DNA of 64,000 nt from Actinocatenispora sp963805605 (GCA_963805605.1 CAWDUX010000003.1:1231198-1295197), one strand, 5' to 3'; positions 36,031 through 45,949 are shown, numbered from the stretch's first letter. The notes: generated by a model from the sequence alone, not told the origin. Made by a program: numbers and translations.

Positions 36031-39000
36031 ACCTCAGTGCCACCGCGCTGGCAATGTCGACGATGGTGTGGTTGCCCAGCAGCACCGGCATCGGGACCAC
36101 GAGCCCGTGCCGGCGTGCCCGGGCCAGTACCGTCATCGCCCGCAGCGAGTCGCCGCCGAGCTCGTAGAAGTCGTCCCTGACCCCGACCTCGGCTACCCCG
36201 AGCACCTCGGACCAGATACCCACGAAGATCAGTTCCAGCGGCGTACTGGCCGCCACGATGGTGCGTTGCCGGGCGGTCGCATCCGGTGCGGGCAGCCGGG
36301 AACGATCGAGTTTGCCGCTCGGGCCGAGCGGCAGTTCGGCCAGATGGGTGAGCGTGTCCGGCACCATCGCGGCCGGCAGCGCCGCGCGTAACGCATCGGT
36401 CAGCGCCGACAGCTGCGGGGTCTTGCCATCCACAGTGGTCAGATAGCCGGCGAGTCGCACGCTGTCCGGCGAGAGCACCACGGCCGCGTCCGACACTCCG
36501 GGAAGTCCACGAAGGACAGCGGCGACCTCACCGCACTCGATCCGTACCCCATGCACCTTCACCTGGTTGTCCAGCCGTTCCAACCAGGTGATCGCGCCGT
36601 CCTCGCCCAGCACCACCCGGTCGCCGGTACGGTACAGCCGCGCGCCGGGCACGGCCGGGTCCGGTACGAACCGTTCCGCGGTCAACTTCGGCCGCCGCCA
36701 GTACCCCCAGCCGACCGGTACGCCGCCCAGGTGCAGTTCCCCCGCGGCGCCCAGCGGCACAGGTTCACCGCGCGAGTCCAGTACCGCCACCCGGGCCCCG
36801 GCGATCGGTCGACCGATCGGTACCCGCGCCGAACCGGCCGGAAGCGGACCGGGCAGGCAACGGTGCGCGGTCACGTCGATGGCCGCCTCGGTCGGCCCGT
36901 ACAGGTTGTGCAACTCGACCCCGGGCAGCGTCCGGGCGAAGCGGCGGACAAGGTCCGCGGGCAGTTCCTCACCGCTGCACAGCACCCGCCGCAGGGTGGC
37001 GGCCAGCGCCGGTACCCCGGGATGTTCCAGGAACTCCCGCAGCATCGATGGTACGAAGTGCAGGGTGCCCACCCGACGGTCGGTGACCAGTCCGATCAGA
37101 TGGTCTGGGTCACGGTGCCCGTCCGGCGCGGCCAGCACCATCCGACCACCGACGATCAGCGGCCAGTGCAGCTCCCAACCGGACACGTCGAAACTCAGCG
37201 GCGTCTTCTGCAACACCCCCTCACCGGGCAGCAGCTGGTATTCCTGCTGTGCCCAGCAGATCCGGTTCACCACGGCCCGGTGCGGGTTCATCGCGCCCTT
37301 CGGCCGGCCGGTCGACCCGGAGGTGTAGAGCACGTACGCCAGGTCCTGTGGTCCCACCGCGATTCCCGGCCGGCACGCGGCAGCGACGGCCAACGCGTCG
37401 CGTACGGCGTCGTAGCGCACCACCTGGCCGACGTCGGGGAACAGCCCCGCGTGGGCGTCGTCGGTCAGCACGACCGCGAGGCGCGCGTCGCGGGCCATGA
37501 ACATCAGCCGGTCGTCCGGGTACGACGGGTCCAACGGCACGTACGCCGCCCCGGCCTTGAGTACCGCCAGCAGCGCGACCACCATGCGCGCGGACCGGGG
37601 CAGACACACCCCGACCAGGTCGCCGCGCGCGACCCCCTGCGCCAGCAGGTGGTGGGCGAGCCGGTTGGCGTCGGCGTCCAGTTCTGCGTAACTCACCGAC
37701 ACGGCCCCGTCGTACACCGCGACTGCGTCGGGCGTACGGTCCGCCTGCAGCTCGAACAGGCTGTGCAGACAGCCCTCGGCGACCGGGGGCACGTCGGCAC
37801 CGCTGAACGGTCCGTCCGACCCGGCCTGCTCGCCGGCCGGGGACAGAGCCAGTCGCCCCACCGCAGCCTCCGGTGCGGCGAGCGCCTGGTGCAGCACCAA
37901 CGGCAGTCCGGCCAGGAACCGGGCCGCGATACGCCCACCGAACAGGCCGGGCCGAAGCAGTGCGTGACCCGACCAGTCGCCGGACGCTGTCCTGGCCACA
38001 TGCACCGACAGGTCGAACTGCGCGTCGGTGTCCGGGGCCTCGAACAGTTCTCCGGACAGCCCCGGCCCGTCCGGCCACAACCGCGCGGGCATCTCACGCA
38101 GCGCGAACAGCACCCGTACCAGCGGTGCGCCGGCCCGCAGCGCACCGTTGACCTGCTCGAACGGCACGTCCTGGTGCCGGTAGCCGGCCAGGCAGACGTC
38201 CCGTACCCGCCGCAGCACCTGTCGGAACGGGCCGGACAGGTCGATCCTCGCCCGGATCGCCAGCGTGTTGACCAGGCAGCCCACCAGGTCGAGGGTCTCT
38301 GGCCGGCCACGCCCGGCGACCGGCACGCCGACCACGACGTCCTGCTCGTCGCTCCAGCGCGCCAGCACGATCATCAACGCGCTGAGCAGCACGATGTAGG
38401 GGGTGGCGCGCTCCCGTTCGGCGAGCTGGCGGACCGCCGTCATCAGCTCTGCGGGGAACACCACGGGAATCCGGCCGGTGTCGCCCGTGGTGGCCCCGGC
38501 CGGCAGCGGCGGCGCGGCGGCTCCGGCCAACTGCTCGCGCCAGTACGCCAACTCACCGCCGAAGGCGCCCGCGTCCGACTGGTCGCGTTGCCACACCGCC
38601 CAGTCCGGGTACTGGAGGGTCGGCTCGGGCAGATCGGGTGTCAGGCCGGCGGCGTAGGAGCGGTAGCGCTCACCGAGCTCGCGCAGCAGCAGCCCCAGCG
38701 ACCATCCGTCCGCGACCGTGTGGTGCAGCACCACCACGAACCGGTGGTCGTCGTCAGCCACCCGGACCAGCAGGCAGCGCAGTAGCGGCGGTACGGCCAG
38801 GTCGAACGGCGCGCGTGCGGCCTCCGCGACCAGCGCGGTCACCTCGCCGGCCGGGCGAGCGGTCAGGTCCCGTACCGGCAGGTCGGCCGCCACCGCCGGG
38901 TGCACGATCTGGGCGAGGGTGCCGTCAGCGGTCAGTTCCAGGCTGGTCCGTAGCGCCTCGTGCCGGGCCAGTACGTCCAGTACGCAGCGGCGCAGCACCG

Positions 39001-39145
39001 CCGGGTCCAGTACGCCACGCAGGCGTAGTCCGCCAGCCATGTTGTAGGCGCTGGAGCTGGGATCGCGCTGCTGGGCGAGCCAGAGCCGCTGCTGACCGAA
39101 CGACGCCGGGAAGACGTAGGTCTGATCCTGCGGGTCGGCGGTCAC
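36029..39145 (-). CDS. Single-module NRPS C-A(Ser)-PCP
   Basis: 1038 residues: C domain with HHTVADG, A domain (YTSGSTGRPKGAMNPH, NLYGPTEAAIDV, YRTGDR, SGKLDR) and PCP with LGGDSL (Ser about 1000). Pocket code read as DVWHLSLIDK, the classical serine code. The C domain lacks the N-terminal acceptor helix found in the other NRPSs, and the C-terminus ends right after the PCP, so it may pair with the upstream A-less protein by other contacts. GTG start coupled (GTGA) to that gene. Its A domain could also charge the neighbouring A-less carrier in trans. Confidence 0.95.
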   Translation of the reverse strand: MTADPQDQTYVFPASFGQQRLWLAQQRDPSSSAYNMAGGLRLRGVLDPAVLRRCVLDVLARHEALRTSLELTADGTLAQIVHPAVAADLPVRDLTARPAGEVTALVAEAARAPFDLAVPPLLRCLLVRVADDDHRFVVVLHHTVADGWSLGLLLRELGERYRSYAAGLTPDLPEPTLQYPDWAVWQRDQSDAGAFGGELAYWREQLAGAAAPPLPAGATTGDTGRIPVVFPAELMTAVRQLAERERATPYIVLLSALMIVLARWSDEQDVVVGVPVAGRGRPETLDLVGCLVNTLAIRARIDLSGPFRQVLRRVRDVCLAGYRHQDVPFEQVNGALRAGAPLVRVLFALREMPARLWPDGPGLSGELFEAPDTDAQFDLSVHVARTASGDWSGHALLRPGLFGGRIAARFLAGLPLVLHQALAAPEAAVGRLALSPAGEQAGSDGPFSGADVPPVAEGCLHSLFELQADRTPDAVAVYDGAVSVSYAELDADANRLAHHLLAQGVARGDLVGVCLPRSARMVVALLAVLKAGAAYVPLDPSYPDDRLMFMARDARLAVVLTDDAHAGLFPDVGQVVRYDAVRDALAVAAACRPGIAVGPQDLAYVLYTSGSTGRPKGAMNPHRAVVNRICWAQQEYQLLPGEGVLQKTPLSFDVSGWELHWPLIVGGRMVLAAPDGHRDPDHLIGLVTDRRVGTLHFVPSMLREFLEHPGVPALAATLRRVLCSGEELPADLVRRFARTLPGVELHNLYGPTEAAIDVTAHRCLPGPLPAGSARVPIGRPIAGARVAVLDSRGEPVPLGAAGELHLGGVPVGWGYWRRPKLTAERFVPDPAVPGARLYRTGDRVVLGEDGAITWLERLDNQVKVHGVRIECGEVAAVLRGLPGVSDAAVVLSPDSVRLAGYLTTVDGKTPQLSALTDALRAALPAAMVPDTLTHLAELPLGPSGKLDRSRLPAPDATARQRTIVAASTPLELIFVGIWSEVLGVAEVGVRDDFYELGGDSLRAMTVLARARRHGLVVPMPVLLGNHTIVDIASAVALR

Positions 39146-41280
39146 GGCCGGCTCCCGGTGCCGCCGGTGCGGTACGCGGAGCGGTCCAGTCGCCCGATCC
39201 CGGCCCGGGCCGCCGCTGCCGGTGTGCCGGCTCCACCTGCCAGCTCGTCCACGTCCAAGCCGCGTTCCCGACCCATCCCGCGCAGTGTTCCGGCGATCTC
39301 TCGCACTGTGGTGACCCCGAGGAACTCCTCCAACGGTACGTCCAACCCGAACTGGTCCCGGATCGCCGCCACCACCTGGAGCGCGAGCAGCGAGTGTCCA
39401 CCGAGGACGAAGAAGTCGTCGGTCGCGCCGACCGACTGCACCCCCAGGACACGGGTCCAGAGTCCGGCCAACGCGTTCTCCAGTGGACCTTCCGGTGCTA
39501 CGTGTGGCGCAGGCTCGGATCCCGACTGTCCGGTCGCGGGTTCCGCGGGTGCCGGGAGCATTCGGACGGTGCCGTCGGCAGCGATCCGGGCCCGCCGGCC
39601 ACTACGCCGGAAGCCGGCAGTGCCGTCCTGGGCCGTCTCCCCCGCCGGGCCGGCTGGGTCGGCGGGGGAAACGGGGTCGATGGGGCCCGAGCCCAGGTAC
39701 AGGTCGCCGGCGGCACCACGCGGGGTCGGCCGGCCGTCGGCCCCCCGGAGGCACACGGCACGACCTGCCAGCTCACCGGCGGGTTCGGGTCCGGTTGCGG
39801 CGAACGGCAAGGTCCACACCGGACGGTCCGGCCAGCGGGTAGCTGCCGCGAGGGTGGTACGCCAGCGCGCCACCAGTTCCACGACGCTGGCCTGGTCGAA
39901 CAGGTCGGCCCGGTACTCGACGCTGCCGGTGAGGCCGCCCGCCGGGGTCGGCGCCAGTTCGACGCTCAGTGCGAACTTCGCTTCCCGGCGCGGAAGTTCC
40001 CGGACCTGTACGGCGAGTTCCGGCAACGTCAGTTCGGTCATCGGGGTGGTGCGCAGGACCAGCATCGCGCGTACCGGCTCGGCTCGCCTGACACCGGCGT
40101 AGCTACCGTAGGGCACGTCCTGCTGGTCGAGCATGGCCAGGCTGTGCGTCCGGACCCGGTCCAGCAGGTCGTGGAAGCTCGGCTCGCCGGACAGGTCGAC
40201 CCGCAACGGCACGGTGTTGGCGAAGAACCCGACCAACGGTTCGAGTTGCTGGTCGGCACGGTTGGCCACGGCAGTGCCCAGCAGTACGTCACGTTGGTCA
40301 CCGCAGCGTGCCAAGGTGAGGGCGAAGGCGGCCAACAGCGCCATGAACGGTGTCGCCCGGCGATGCAGTGCTGTCCTGGACAGCGCGGCGATCAGCTCCG
40401 CCGACAGGTTGAGCGCCAGTGCGTCGGCCGGCCCCGCAACGGAGCCGGTGTCGGCCGGTGCCCGATCGCCGCCGTGGCCCGGTACGACGCCATGATCCGG
40501 GTCGTGGGCACGACCTGCGGGCGGGTGGTCGACCGGCAGCCAGAGCGGGGGCGCCCCGGACAGCAGTTCCCGCCACCCGGCCAGCCGTTGCTCCAGCACT
40601 CCGCCGGCGAACCGGTCACGCTGCGCACGGGCGTACTCGGGGTAGCTCGCGGTCAACGTCGGCAGGTCGAGGCGCTCGCCGGCCCGGAGCGCGGCGTACA
40701 CCTCGGCAAGTTCGCGTACCAGCACTCCCAACGACCAGCCGTCGCACGCGATGTGGTGCAGCACCAGGATCAGCGCATGCTCCTGCTCGCCGGTACGTAC
40801 CAACACGGCCCGCAGGGGCGGCTCGGTGCGCAGATCGAACGGGGTGGCGAGCTGTTCGGCCCGTAGTTGCGCGAGTCGTGCCTGCGCGTCGGATCCCCGC
40901 AGATCGGTGACCGGCAACCGGACCGGCTGCGCGGGCCGCAGTCGTTGGCGTACGATCCCGGCGCTCTCCACCAGGACGGTACGCAGGACCAGGTGCCGGT
41001 CGACCAGCACGCCGAGCGCATCGGCCAGGGCTACCGCATCCAGCCTGCCCCGCAGGCTGATCTCGACGGGCACCAGGTAGGCGCAGGACTCCGGGCGCAG
41101 CGCCGCGAGGTACCACAGGTGGCGCTGTTCGTACGAGGCTGGTGGGTCACCGTCCTCGTCGGGTCGCTCCGCTGCGGGGTTGGCCTGCCGCTGGGTGCGC
41201 GACAGTGCGAGCGCGAGCAGTGCCTGCTTACGCGGGCTCAGTGCCGCATAGCCTGCGTCGGCGTCGGGCTGGCCGGTCAT
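39142..41280 (-). CDS. NRPS C-(A remnant)-PCP, adenylation domain lost
   Basis: 712 residues where an intact module needs about 1050. An N-terminal acceptor helix (SPRKQALLALALSRTQ) leads to a complete C domain with HHIACDG at 175-181. A low-complexity loop sits at about 250-285. Residues about 506-576 keep only the trace of an A domain, then PCP with LGGHSL (Ser about 630) and an Ala/Gly-rich tail. The frame is open throughout and both C and PCP keep their catalytic residues, so the protein should be functional but needs loading in trans, or passes the chain on. ATG with AGGGAGAG; coupled to the Ser module that follows. Confidence 0.93.
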   Translation of the reverse strand: MTGQPDADAGYAALSPRKQALLALALSRTQRQANPAAERPDEDGDPPASYEQRHLWYLAALRPESCAYLVPVEISLRGRLDAVALADALGVLVDRHLVLRTVLVESAGIVRQRLRPAQPVRLPVTDLRGSDAQARLAQLRAEQLATPFDLRTEPPLRAVLVRTGEQEHALILVLHHIACDGWSLGVLVRELAEVYAALRAGERLDLPTLTASYPEYARAQRDRFAGGVLEQRLAGWRELLSGAPPLWLPVDHPPAGRAHDPDHGVVPGHGGDRAPADTGSVAGPADALALNLSAELIAALSRTALHRRATPFMALLAAFALTLARCGDQRDVLLGTAVANRADQQLEPLVGFFANTVPLRVDLSGEPSFHDLLDRVRTHSLAMLDQQDVPYGSYAGVRRAEPVRAMLVLRTTPMTELTLPELAVQVRELPRREAKFALSVELAPTPAGGLTGSVEYRADLFDQASVVELVARWRTTLAAATRWPDRPVWTLPFAATGPEPAGELAGRAVCLRGADGRPTPRGAAGDLYLGSGPIDPVSPADPAGPAGETAQDGTAGFRRSGRRARIAADGTVRMLPAPAEPATGQSGSEPAPHVAPEGPLENALAGLWTRVLGVQSVGATDDFFVLGGHSLLALQVVAAIRDQFGLDVPLEEFLGVTTVREIAGTLRGMGRERGLDVDELAGGAGTPAAAARAGIGRLDRSAYRTGGTGSRP
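39553..39765 (-). other. Ghost of an adenylation domain inside an NRPS
   Basis: Residues about 506-576 of the 712-aa NRPS read CLRGADGRPTPRGAAGDLYLG, then after a Pro/Ala-rich stretch GFRRSGRRARIAADGTVRML. These align with the A-domain segment VLDxxGRPVPxGxxGELYLGG ... YRTGDRARxxxDGxxxxL found in full in the neighbouring NRPSs. The nucleotide-binding core, the pocket and the A10 Lys are missing. The piece is too small to adenylate anything. Confidence 0.8.
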
Positions 41281-41308
41281 CCGCTCTCCCTCGATCGGAT
41301 CCGGGTAC

Positions 41309-42040
41309 TCAACCGACCGGCACCCTCAGCTGCCGGGCCAGCGTGCTGAGCACCTCGTGTTCCTGCTGCTGGTAGAAGAAGTGCCCGCCGTCGAACAGAT
41401 GCACCGTGCATGCCTGGTCGGTGGTCTGGTTCCACTCGGGCAGTCGGGCTGGGTCGACCATCGGGTCGGTGGTGCCGCTGTAGACCCGGACCGGGCAGTG
41501 CAACGTTGGCCGGGCGCGGTGGGCGAACCCGGCGAGGGCGGTCAGGTCCGCTCGCAACGCCGTGATGACCAACGCACGCAGACCCTCGTCGCGCAGCGCC
41601 CGCAGGTCGGTGCCACCGGCTGCGGTGAGGAATCTCAGCAGCTCGTGGTCCGAGCGGTCGACGAGCCTACCGGCGATGCGTCGGGATGCCGGGGATTCCG
41701 CCCCAGCCACGACCAGCGCCAGCGGCCCATCGGTGGCCCGCCGGCACACTTCCAGGCCCACGAAGGCACCCATGCTGTGGCCGAACACCGCCCACGGCGC
41801 CGCCGGCAACTGGCTGATCTCGCTGCAGATCGTGTCGATGACGGTGTCGAGATCGGTCACAGCGCGCTCGTGGCTGCGTTCGCCGTGTCCAGGCAGTTCC
41901 ACGGCCACGACCTCGACGTCCAGCGGCAGCCGGTCCGCCCAGCGCCGGTACAGCCAGGCGCTGCCTCCGGCCGGCGGCAGACACAGCAGACGCAGCCGTC
42001 GGGCCGATGGCCGCGACCAGTGGCGCAGCCATCCAGCCAT
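41309..42040 (-). CDS. Type II thioesterase
   Basis: 243 residues of the alpha/beta-hydrolase editing thioesterases found with NRPSs: LLCLPPAGGSAWLYRRWA at the start, catalytic Ser in FGHSMGAFVGLEV, Asp in SGTTDPMVDP and His in DGGHFFYQQ. It clears wrong acyl groups from carrier proteins, which would be useful with two A-less modules. ATG 42040 chosen for its CGGAGATCTC spacing; a start 45 bases upstream is possible. First gene of operon A, 28 bases before the A-less NRPS. Confidence 0.92.
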   Translation of the reverse strand: MAGWLRHWSRPSARRLRLLCLPPAGGSAWLYRRWADRLPLDVEVVAVELPGHGERSHERAVTDLDTVIDTICSEISQLPAAPWAVFGHSMGAFVGLEVCRRATDGPLALVVAGAESPASRRIAGRLVDRSDHELLRFLTAAGGTDLRALRDEGLRALVITALRADLTALAGFAHRARPTLHCPVRVYSGTTDPMVDPARLPEWNQTTDQACTVHLFDGGHFFYQQQEHEVLSTLARQLRVPVG

Positions 42041-42676
42041 GAGATCTCCGCTCCTGTTCACCGCACCGGTCAGAGCGGTCCGCACCGTCGCACCGGTTCC
42101 CGGGCGACCTGCGTACAGGGTCGGCAGGCTCTGACCATCGGGGAAGTCCGGACAATCCCTGACGCCATTTTCGGCCTAGCGCAGCGTCACCGTGTTACCG
42201 GGTGGACATCAGCCGATCGACCAGTTGCCGAAATCGTCCGATCGTGCTGGATGAACGCTGTACAAAGCCACTGGTGTGGGTAATTGTGCCGCCGTCCGGG
42301 TCTGTATCGACATACCCGACCACCGTCACCCACCGCATTGAACAGGGCATTCATGTAGCGCCCGGGATCGACCGCGCGACGCCACGAAACGGGCACAACG
42401 GATGTTGTATCGAAAATATCGATAGTCACGGCCAATTGCCCGGCGGCGCGAACGGGAACTACGCAGAGTAAAGATGCGTGGCCGTTGTGCGCCTTCACGC
42501 CAGCTTGACAAGACCGTCAGTCACGGGGAGAGTTCGACACGGCGACAGGAATGCGTCAGGCAGGCCATTGTTGCAGCAATTTATGGCACTGTCACCCGAC
42601 ATTAATGAACACGGCCGCCGTATAGCAGGACACGGCGGTCCCCCATCGACGTGGGAACGTACGACGGAGGCTGGGA
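42041..42676. promoter_or_regulatory. Divergent intergenic region, operon A and mbtH
   Basis: 636 bases without a convincing gene. It is more AT-rich than the coding DNA, especially around 42400-42430, where TATCGA occurs twice and the second copy forms the palindrome TATCGATA (42417-42424), and around 42570-42605. It must hold the leftward promoter of operon A and the rightward promoter of mbtH and the LAL gene. No operator could be assigned. Confidence 0.45.
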
Positions 42677-42895
42677 ATGGCCGAGGAAAGCCACGACGAA
42701 AAAACCGCCTACAGCGTCGTCATGAATGACGAGGAACAATACTCGATCTGGCCTGTCGAACGGGCCGTACCGGCCGGATGGCGCGAGGTCGGAGTGTCGG
42801 GGAAAAAGCAGGAATGCCTCGACCACATCGAGCGAACCTGGACCGACATGCGGCCGGCCAGCGTCCGTCGGACCATGCAGGAGAGCGCCGGCTGA
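42677..42895 (+). CDS. MbtH-like protein
   Basis: 72 residues with the full family signature: NDEEQYSIWPVERAVPAGW, GKKQECLDHIERTWTDMRP and SVRRTM. MbtH proteins bind A domains and are needed for folding or activity of many of them; all five intact A domains here are candidates. ATG with GGAGG eight bases upstream. It is on the opposite strand to the NRPSs and upstream of the regulator, with 116 bases between. Confidence 0.96.
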   Translation: MAEESHDEKTAYSVVMNDEEQYSIWPVERAVPAGWREVGVSGKKQECLDHIERTWTDMRPASVRRTMQESAG

Positions 42896-43011
42896 GCACC
42901 GGTGGCCACCTGGCGCACAACTGACCGGGTCCGCTCTCGCACCGCGTGAACATCTGGGGAGATCGCAGGGTGCACCATCGCACACCGCTGCGGTCAGGAA
43001 AGGCGAAGTCG

Positions 43012-45903
43012 ATGACGCAGCGCATGGATCTCAGCTACCGGGTACGTGCACTGATCGGACGAGACCGGGAGCTCGCCGTCCTGGACGCGGTGTTACGTGA
43101 CCCGCTCGAGCGCATCCGGGTCATCGAGGTCGTCGGTGATCCGGGCATCGGCAAGACCCGGCTGCTCGACGAGTTCGCCGATCGGGCCCGCAGCGCTGGG
43201 GTCCGGGTGCTGTCCTGTGCTGCCCCGGTCGACCGGCCGGGACAGCAACGGCCGTTCGGTGCGTTCGTGGACGCGATCGACGACCACGCCGCCGCGTCCA
43301 GCGACCCGGTCGCCAGCGACATGGCAGCCCGGCTGCACCGTCTGCTGGCGTCCGAAAGCACCGGGCACGAGATTCAGCAGACCATCCGGGCGGCCCTGGC
43401 GCGTCTGGTGGGCCCCGCCGGCCTGCTGATGCTCGACGGTGCCCACCACGCAGACCCGGCCACCTGCCAACTGATCGACAGCCTGCTGCGGCGGTCGCCC
43501 CAGACGCCCATCACCATCGTCGTGGCCTACCGACCCCGCCAGGCCGGCACCGCGCTGCTGGCGTCGCTTGCGCACCAGGAGACTCGGGGCAGCCTTCGTC
43601 GGATACGCCTCGCACCACTAACCCGTACCGAGGTCGACCAACTACTTACCGACCAGGTCGAACCGGCACGCCGACACGCGCTGTACCAGCACAGCAGCGG
43701 AAACCCCGGCTACCTCGAGGCGCTGGTTCCAGGCTGTTCGAACGAAGAACCTCTCGACCGGAACTGGGACACCGGTTCGCGGCTCGACCCGCCACTCGAA
43801 CCGCATGCCGCGGCCATCCTGTTCGCCGACTTCCAGTCGCTGCCACCAAATGCCCGGCTGGTCGCCAATGCGGCGGCCGTACTTGAGGATCCGTTCGACC
43901 CGGAGCTGCTCGCCGCCGTCGCGGATCTCAGCGACACACAGACCCTCGACGGCATCGACGAACTGCTCAGCCACGACCTGCTGCGCACAACCGAGGAGTG
44001 CCGGCGGTTCCACTACCGCCATCCGCTGCTCCGCCAGGTCGCGTACCAGATGGCCAGGGTCGGCTGGGTGCTCGGGGCACACCGCCGGGCACGGCTGGCG
44101 CTGACCGCACGCAAAGCCACGCCGGCGGTCCTCGCCCCACACATCGAACGTACCGCGCCCTGCGGTGACCAGGAAGCGGTCGCGATCCTCGTCGAAGCGG
44201 GACGCAGCGCGCCCGCCGACTGCCCGGAACGCTCCGCCCGGTGGCTACGCACCGCTCTGCGGTTGCTACCCGACGACCTGGATACCGACGGCCGACAGGT
44301 GGCCCTCCGGCTGGAACTGGCCGGCGCACTGACGCGGGCCGGTGAGGTCGAGGACGCACGCTCCGTCTGGAGTGCCCTGCTGAGCAGACCGGAGAGACTC
44401 TCCACCGCCCAGCAACGCGCCGCTGTACTCGGCCAGGCGACCGCCGACCGGGTCACCGGTCGCTACGCCGCCGCGGCCGCCGCCCTGCGCGCCGAACTCG
44501 ACCACGATCCTTACGACGCCGAGCTCTGCACACTGCTCGCCGCCGTCGTGCTGGAGGCCGGCGAGGAGTCGGCGACGACGATGGCGGTCGCCCCGGAGGG
44601 CGACGGCGGTGCCGATCCGACGCTGTGCGCGTACGGCCGCAGCCTGCGGGCCGCGCAGGCGGTCGCGGCCGGCGAGTTCGCTGCGGCTGTGCCCCTGACC
44701 GACGAGGTCGCCGAGTTCGTCGACAACGCCCCGGACCGCATGCTCATCGCACGGCTGGACCTGTTGCTGTGGCTGGGACGTAGCGAACTCGGCATCGAAC
44801 GGTACGCGCAGGCCCGGGCGCACCTGACCCGGGGAACCGACCTGGCCATCGCCACCGGGCAGCGGCACATCCTGGCCCAGCTGATTCCATTGCTGGGTAC
44901 CGTGCATCTGCACAACGGCCAGCTCACCGAAGCCCGGGCGCTGCTGGACGGCATGGAGGGCGCCACGTCACCGGCCTGCACCGTACCGGTACGCCGCTCC
45001 GTACTGTCCCTGCGCAGTCAGATCGCCTGCGCCAGAAGGGAAGTCGAAGAAGCACTGACTGCCGCCGATGAGGCGGCAGCGCTGGCTGTTGCGGACACCT
45101 GGCTACTGCCACCAACCTGGTTGCTACGTGCGCAGGCTCAACTGGCCGCCGACGATCCGGGCGCTGCGGCGACGACCATCAACCTGGCCAGCGGCCCTCA
45201 ACTCTCCGGTACGCCGCTGCTGTGGCAGGTGCCCGCCTGCGTCACCGCGCTGCGTGCCGAACTCCGGCAGGGCAACCACGCGGCCGCCGCCGACTGGACA
45301 CTGGCGGCGTCGCTCGCAGCGCGACGGTCTGGTCGACGCGGTGACGACGGCATGGCCATGACCGCTGTCGCACTCACCGCCGTGGCCTGCCGGTCCACCC
45401 TCGCCGCCGAGGCCGCCGAGGCGGCCCGCAACGCCACCACCGCGGCGACCTTGCTCACCGCCCTGGGACGCCCGGTCGACGCCGCCTGGGCAGAGGTGGT
45501 ACGGGGTGTGTCCCTCGCCGCAGGCGGTCAGAGCGTGGCGGCGGGCCGTGCCTACGAGACTGCGCTCCGGCGGCTCACCCAGTGCCATGTCAGCGGCTTC
45601 GCCGCAGACATACACACCCTCATCGCAGGACGGGAGCAGCCGGCCGATGATCTGTCCACACTGTCCGAACGTGAGGCGGAGATCGCCGAACTGGTCAGCC
45701 TGGGGCACACCAACCGGCAGATCGCGCGGTCCCTGTCCATCAGTCAGAAGACGGTCGAGACATACCTGGCGCGAATCTTCGCGAAACTGGAGGTGTCGTC
45801 GCGGGCCGCGGTAGCCGCGCTGGTGGGACGCGCCGTCCGACCCGGGTCCCGGCTGAGGGAACTGCGACTCAACGCCCGTCGGAGCGCTCAGCCGGTGCAC
45901 TGA
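43012..45903 (+). CDS. LAL-type LuxR-family regulator with ATPase domain
   Basis: 963 residues. Walker A VVGDPGIGKTRLL near residue 40; the Walker B region reads LLMLDGAHHADP, where the more common form is LDDxHWAD, so the second acidic residue is replaced by Gly. A long helical, TPR-like Ala/Leu-rich middle follows. The C-terminus is a LuxR helix-turn-helix: LSEREAEIAELVSLGHTNRQIARSLSISQKTVETYL. ATG 43012 chosen for AGGAAAGG upstream; 42946 would lack a ribosome site. Likely the activator of the cluster, at its right edge beside mbtH. Confidence 0.9.
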   Translation: MTQRMDLSYRVRALIGRDRELAVLDAVLRDPLERIRVIEVVGDPGIGKTRLLDEFADRARSAGVRVLSCAAPVDRPGQQRPFGAFVDAIDDHAAASSDPVASDMAARLHRLLASESTGHEIQQTIRAALARLVGPAGLLMLDGAHHADPATCQLIDSLLRRSPQTPITIVVAYRPRQAGTALLASLAHQETRGSLRRIRLAPLTRTEVDQLLTDQVEPARRHALYQHSSGNPGYLEALVPGCSNEEPLDRNWDTGSRLDPPLEPHAAAILFADFQSLPPNARLVANAAAVLEDPFDPELLAAVADLSDTQTLDGIDELLSHDLLRTTEECRRFHYRHPLLRQVAYQMARVGWVLGAHRRARLALTARKATPAVLAPHIERTAPCGDQEAVAILVEAGRSAPADCPERSARWLRTALRLLPDDLDTDGRQVALRLELAGALTRAGEVEDARSVWSALLSRPERLSTAQQRAAVLGQATADRVTGRYAAAAAALRAELDHDPYDAELCTLLAAVVLEAGEESATTMAVAPEGDGGADPTLCAYGRSLRAAQAVAAGEFAAAVPLTDEVAEFVDNAPDRMLIARLDLLLWLGRSELGIERYAQARAHLTRGTDLAIATGQRHILAQLIPLLGTVHLHNGQLTEARALLDGMEGATSPACTVPVRRSVLSLRSQIACARREVEEALTAADEAAALAVADTWLLPPTWLLRAQAQLAADDPGAAATTINLASGPQLSGTPLLWQVPACVTALRAELRQGNHAAAADWTLAASLAARRSGRRGDDGMAMTAVALTAVACRSTLAAEAAEAARNATTAATLLTALGRPVDAAWAEVVRGVSLAAGGQSVAAGRAYETALRRLTQCHVSGFAADIHTLIAGREQPADDLSTLSEREAEIAELVSLGHTNRQIARSLSISQKTVETYLARIFAKLEVSSRAAVAALVGRAVRPGSRLRELRLNARRSAQPVH

Positions 45904-45949
45904 GGCCAGTTCGTCGGGGCGGCGACACCCGGCGGTGCACTCACCGGGT

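Noticed and set aside
36029..39145. A freestanding A domain to serve the A-less modules
   Set aside because: Every intact A domain in the window is part of a C-A-PCP or FAAL protein; none stands alone. Loading in trans would have to come from one of these or from outside the window.
38638..40866. 742-codon plus-strand frame opposite the A-less NRPS
   Set aside because: It follows GC bias of the antisense strand, has no ribosome site or recognisable domain, and would overlap two coupled NRPS genes.
42041..42676. Small open frames in the operon A/mbtH intergenic region
   Set aside because: Short, without ribosome sites or recognisable sequence, in AT-richer DNA that looks like promoter region.
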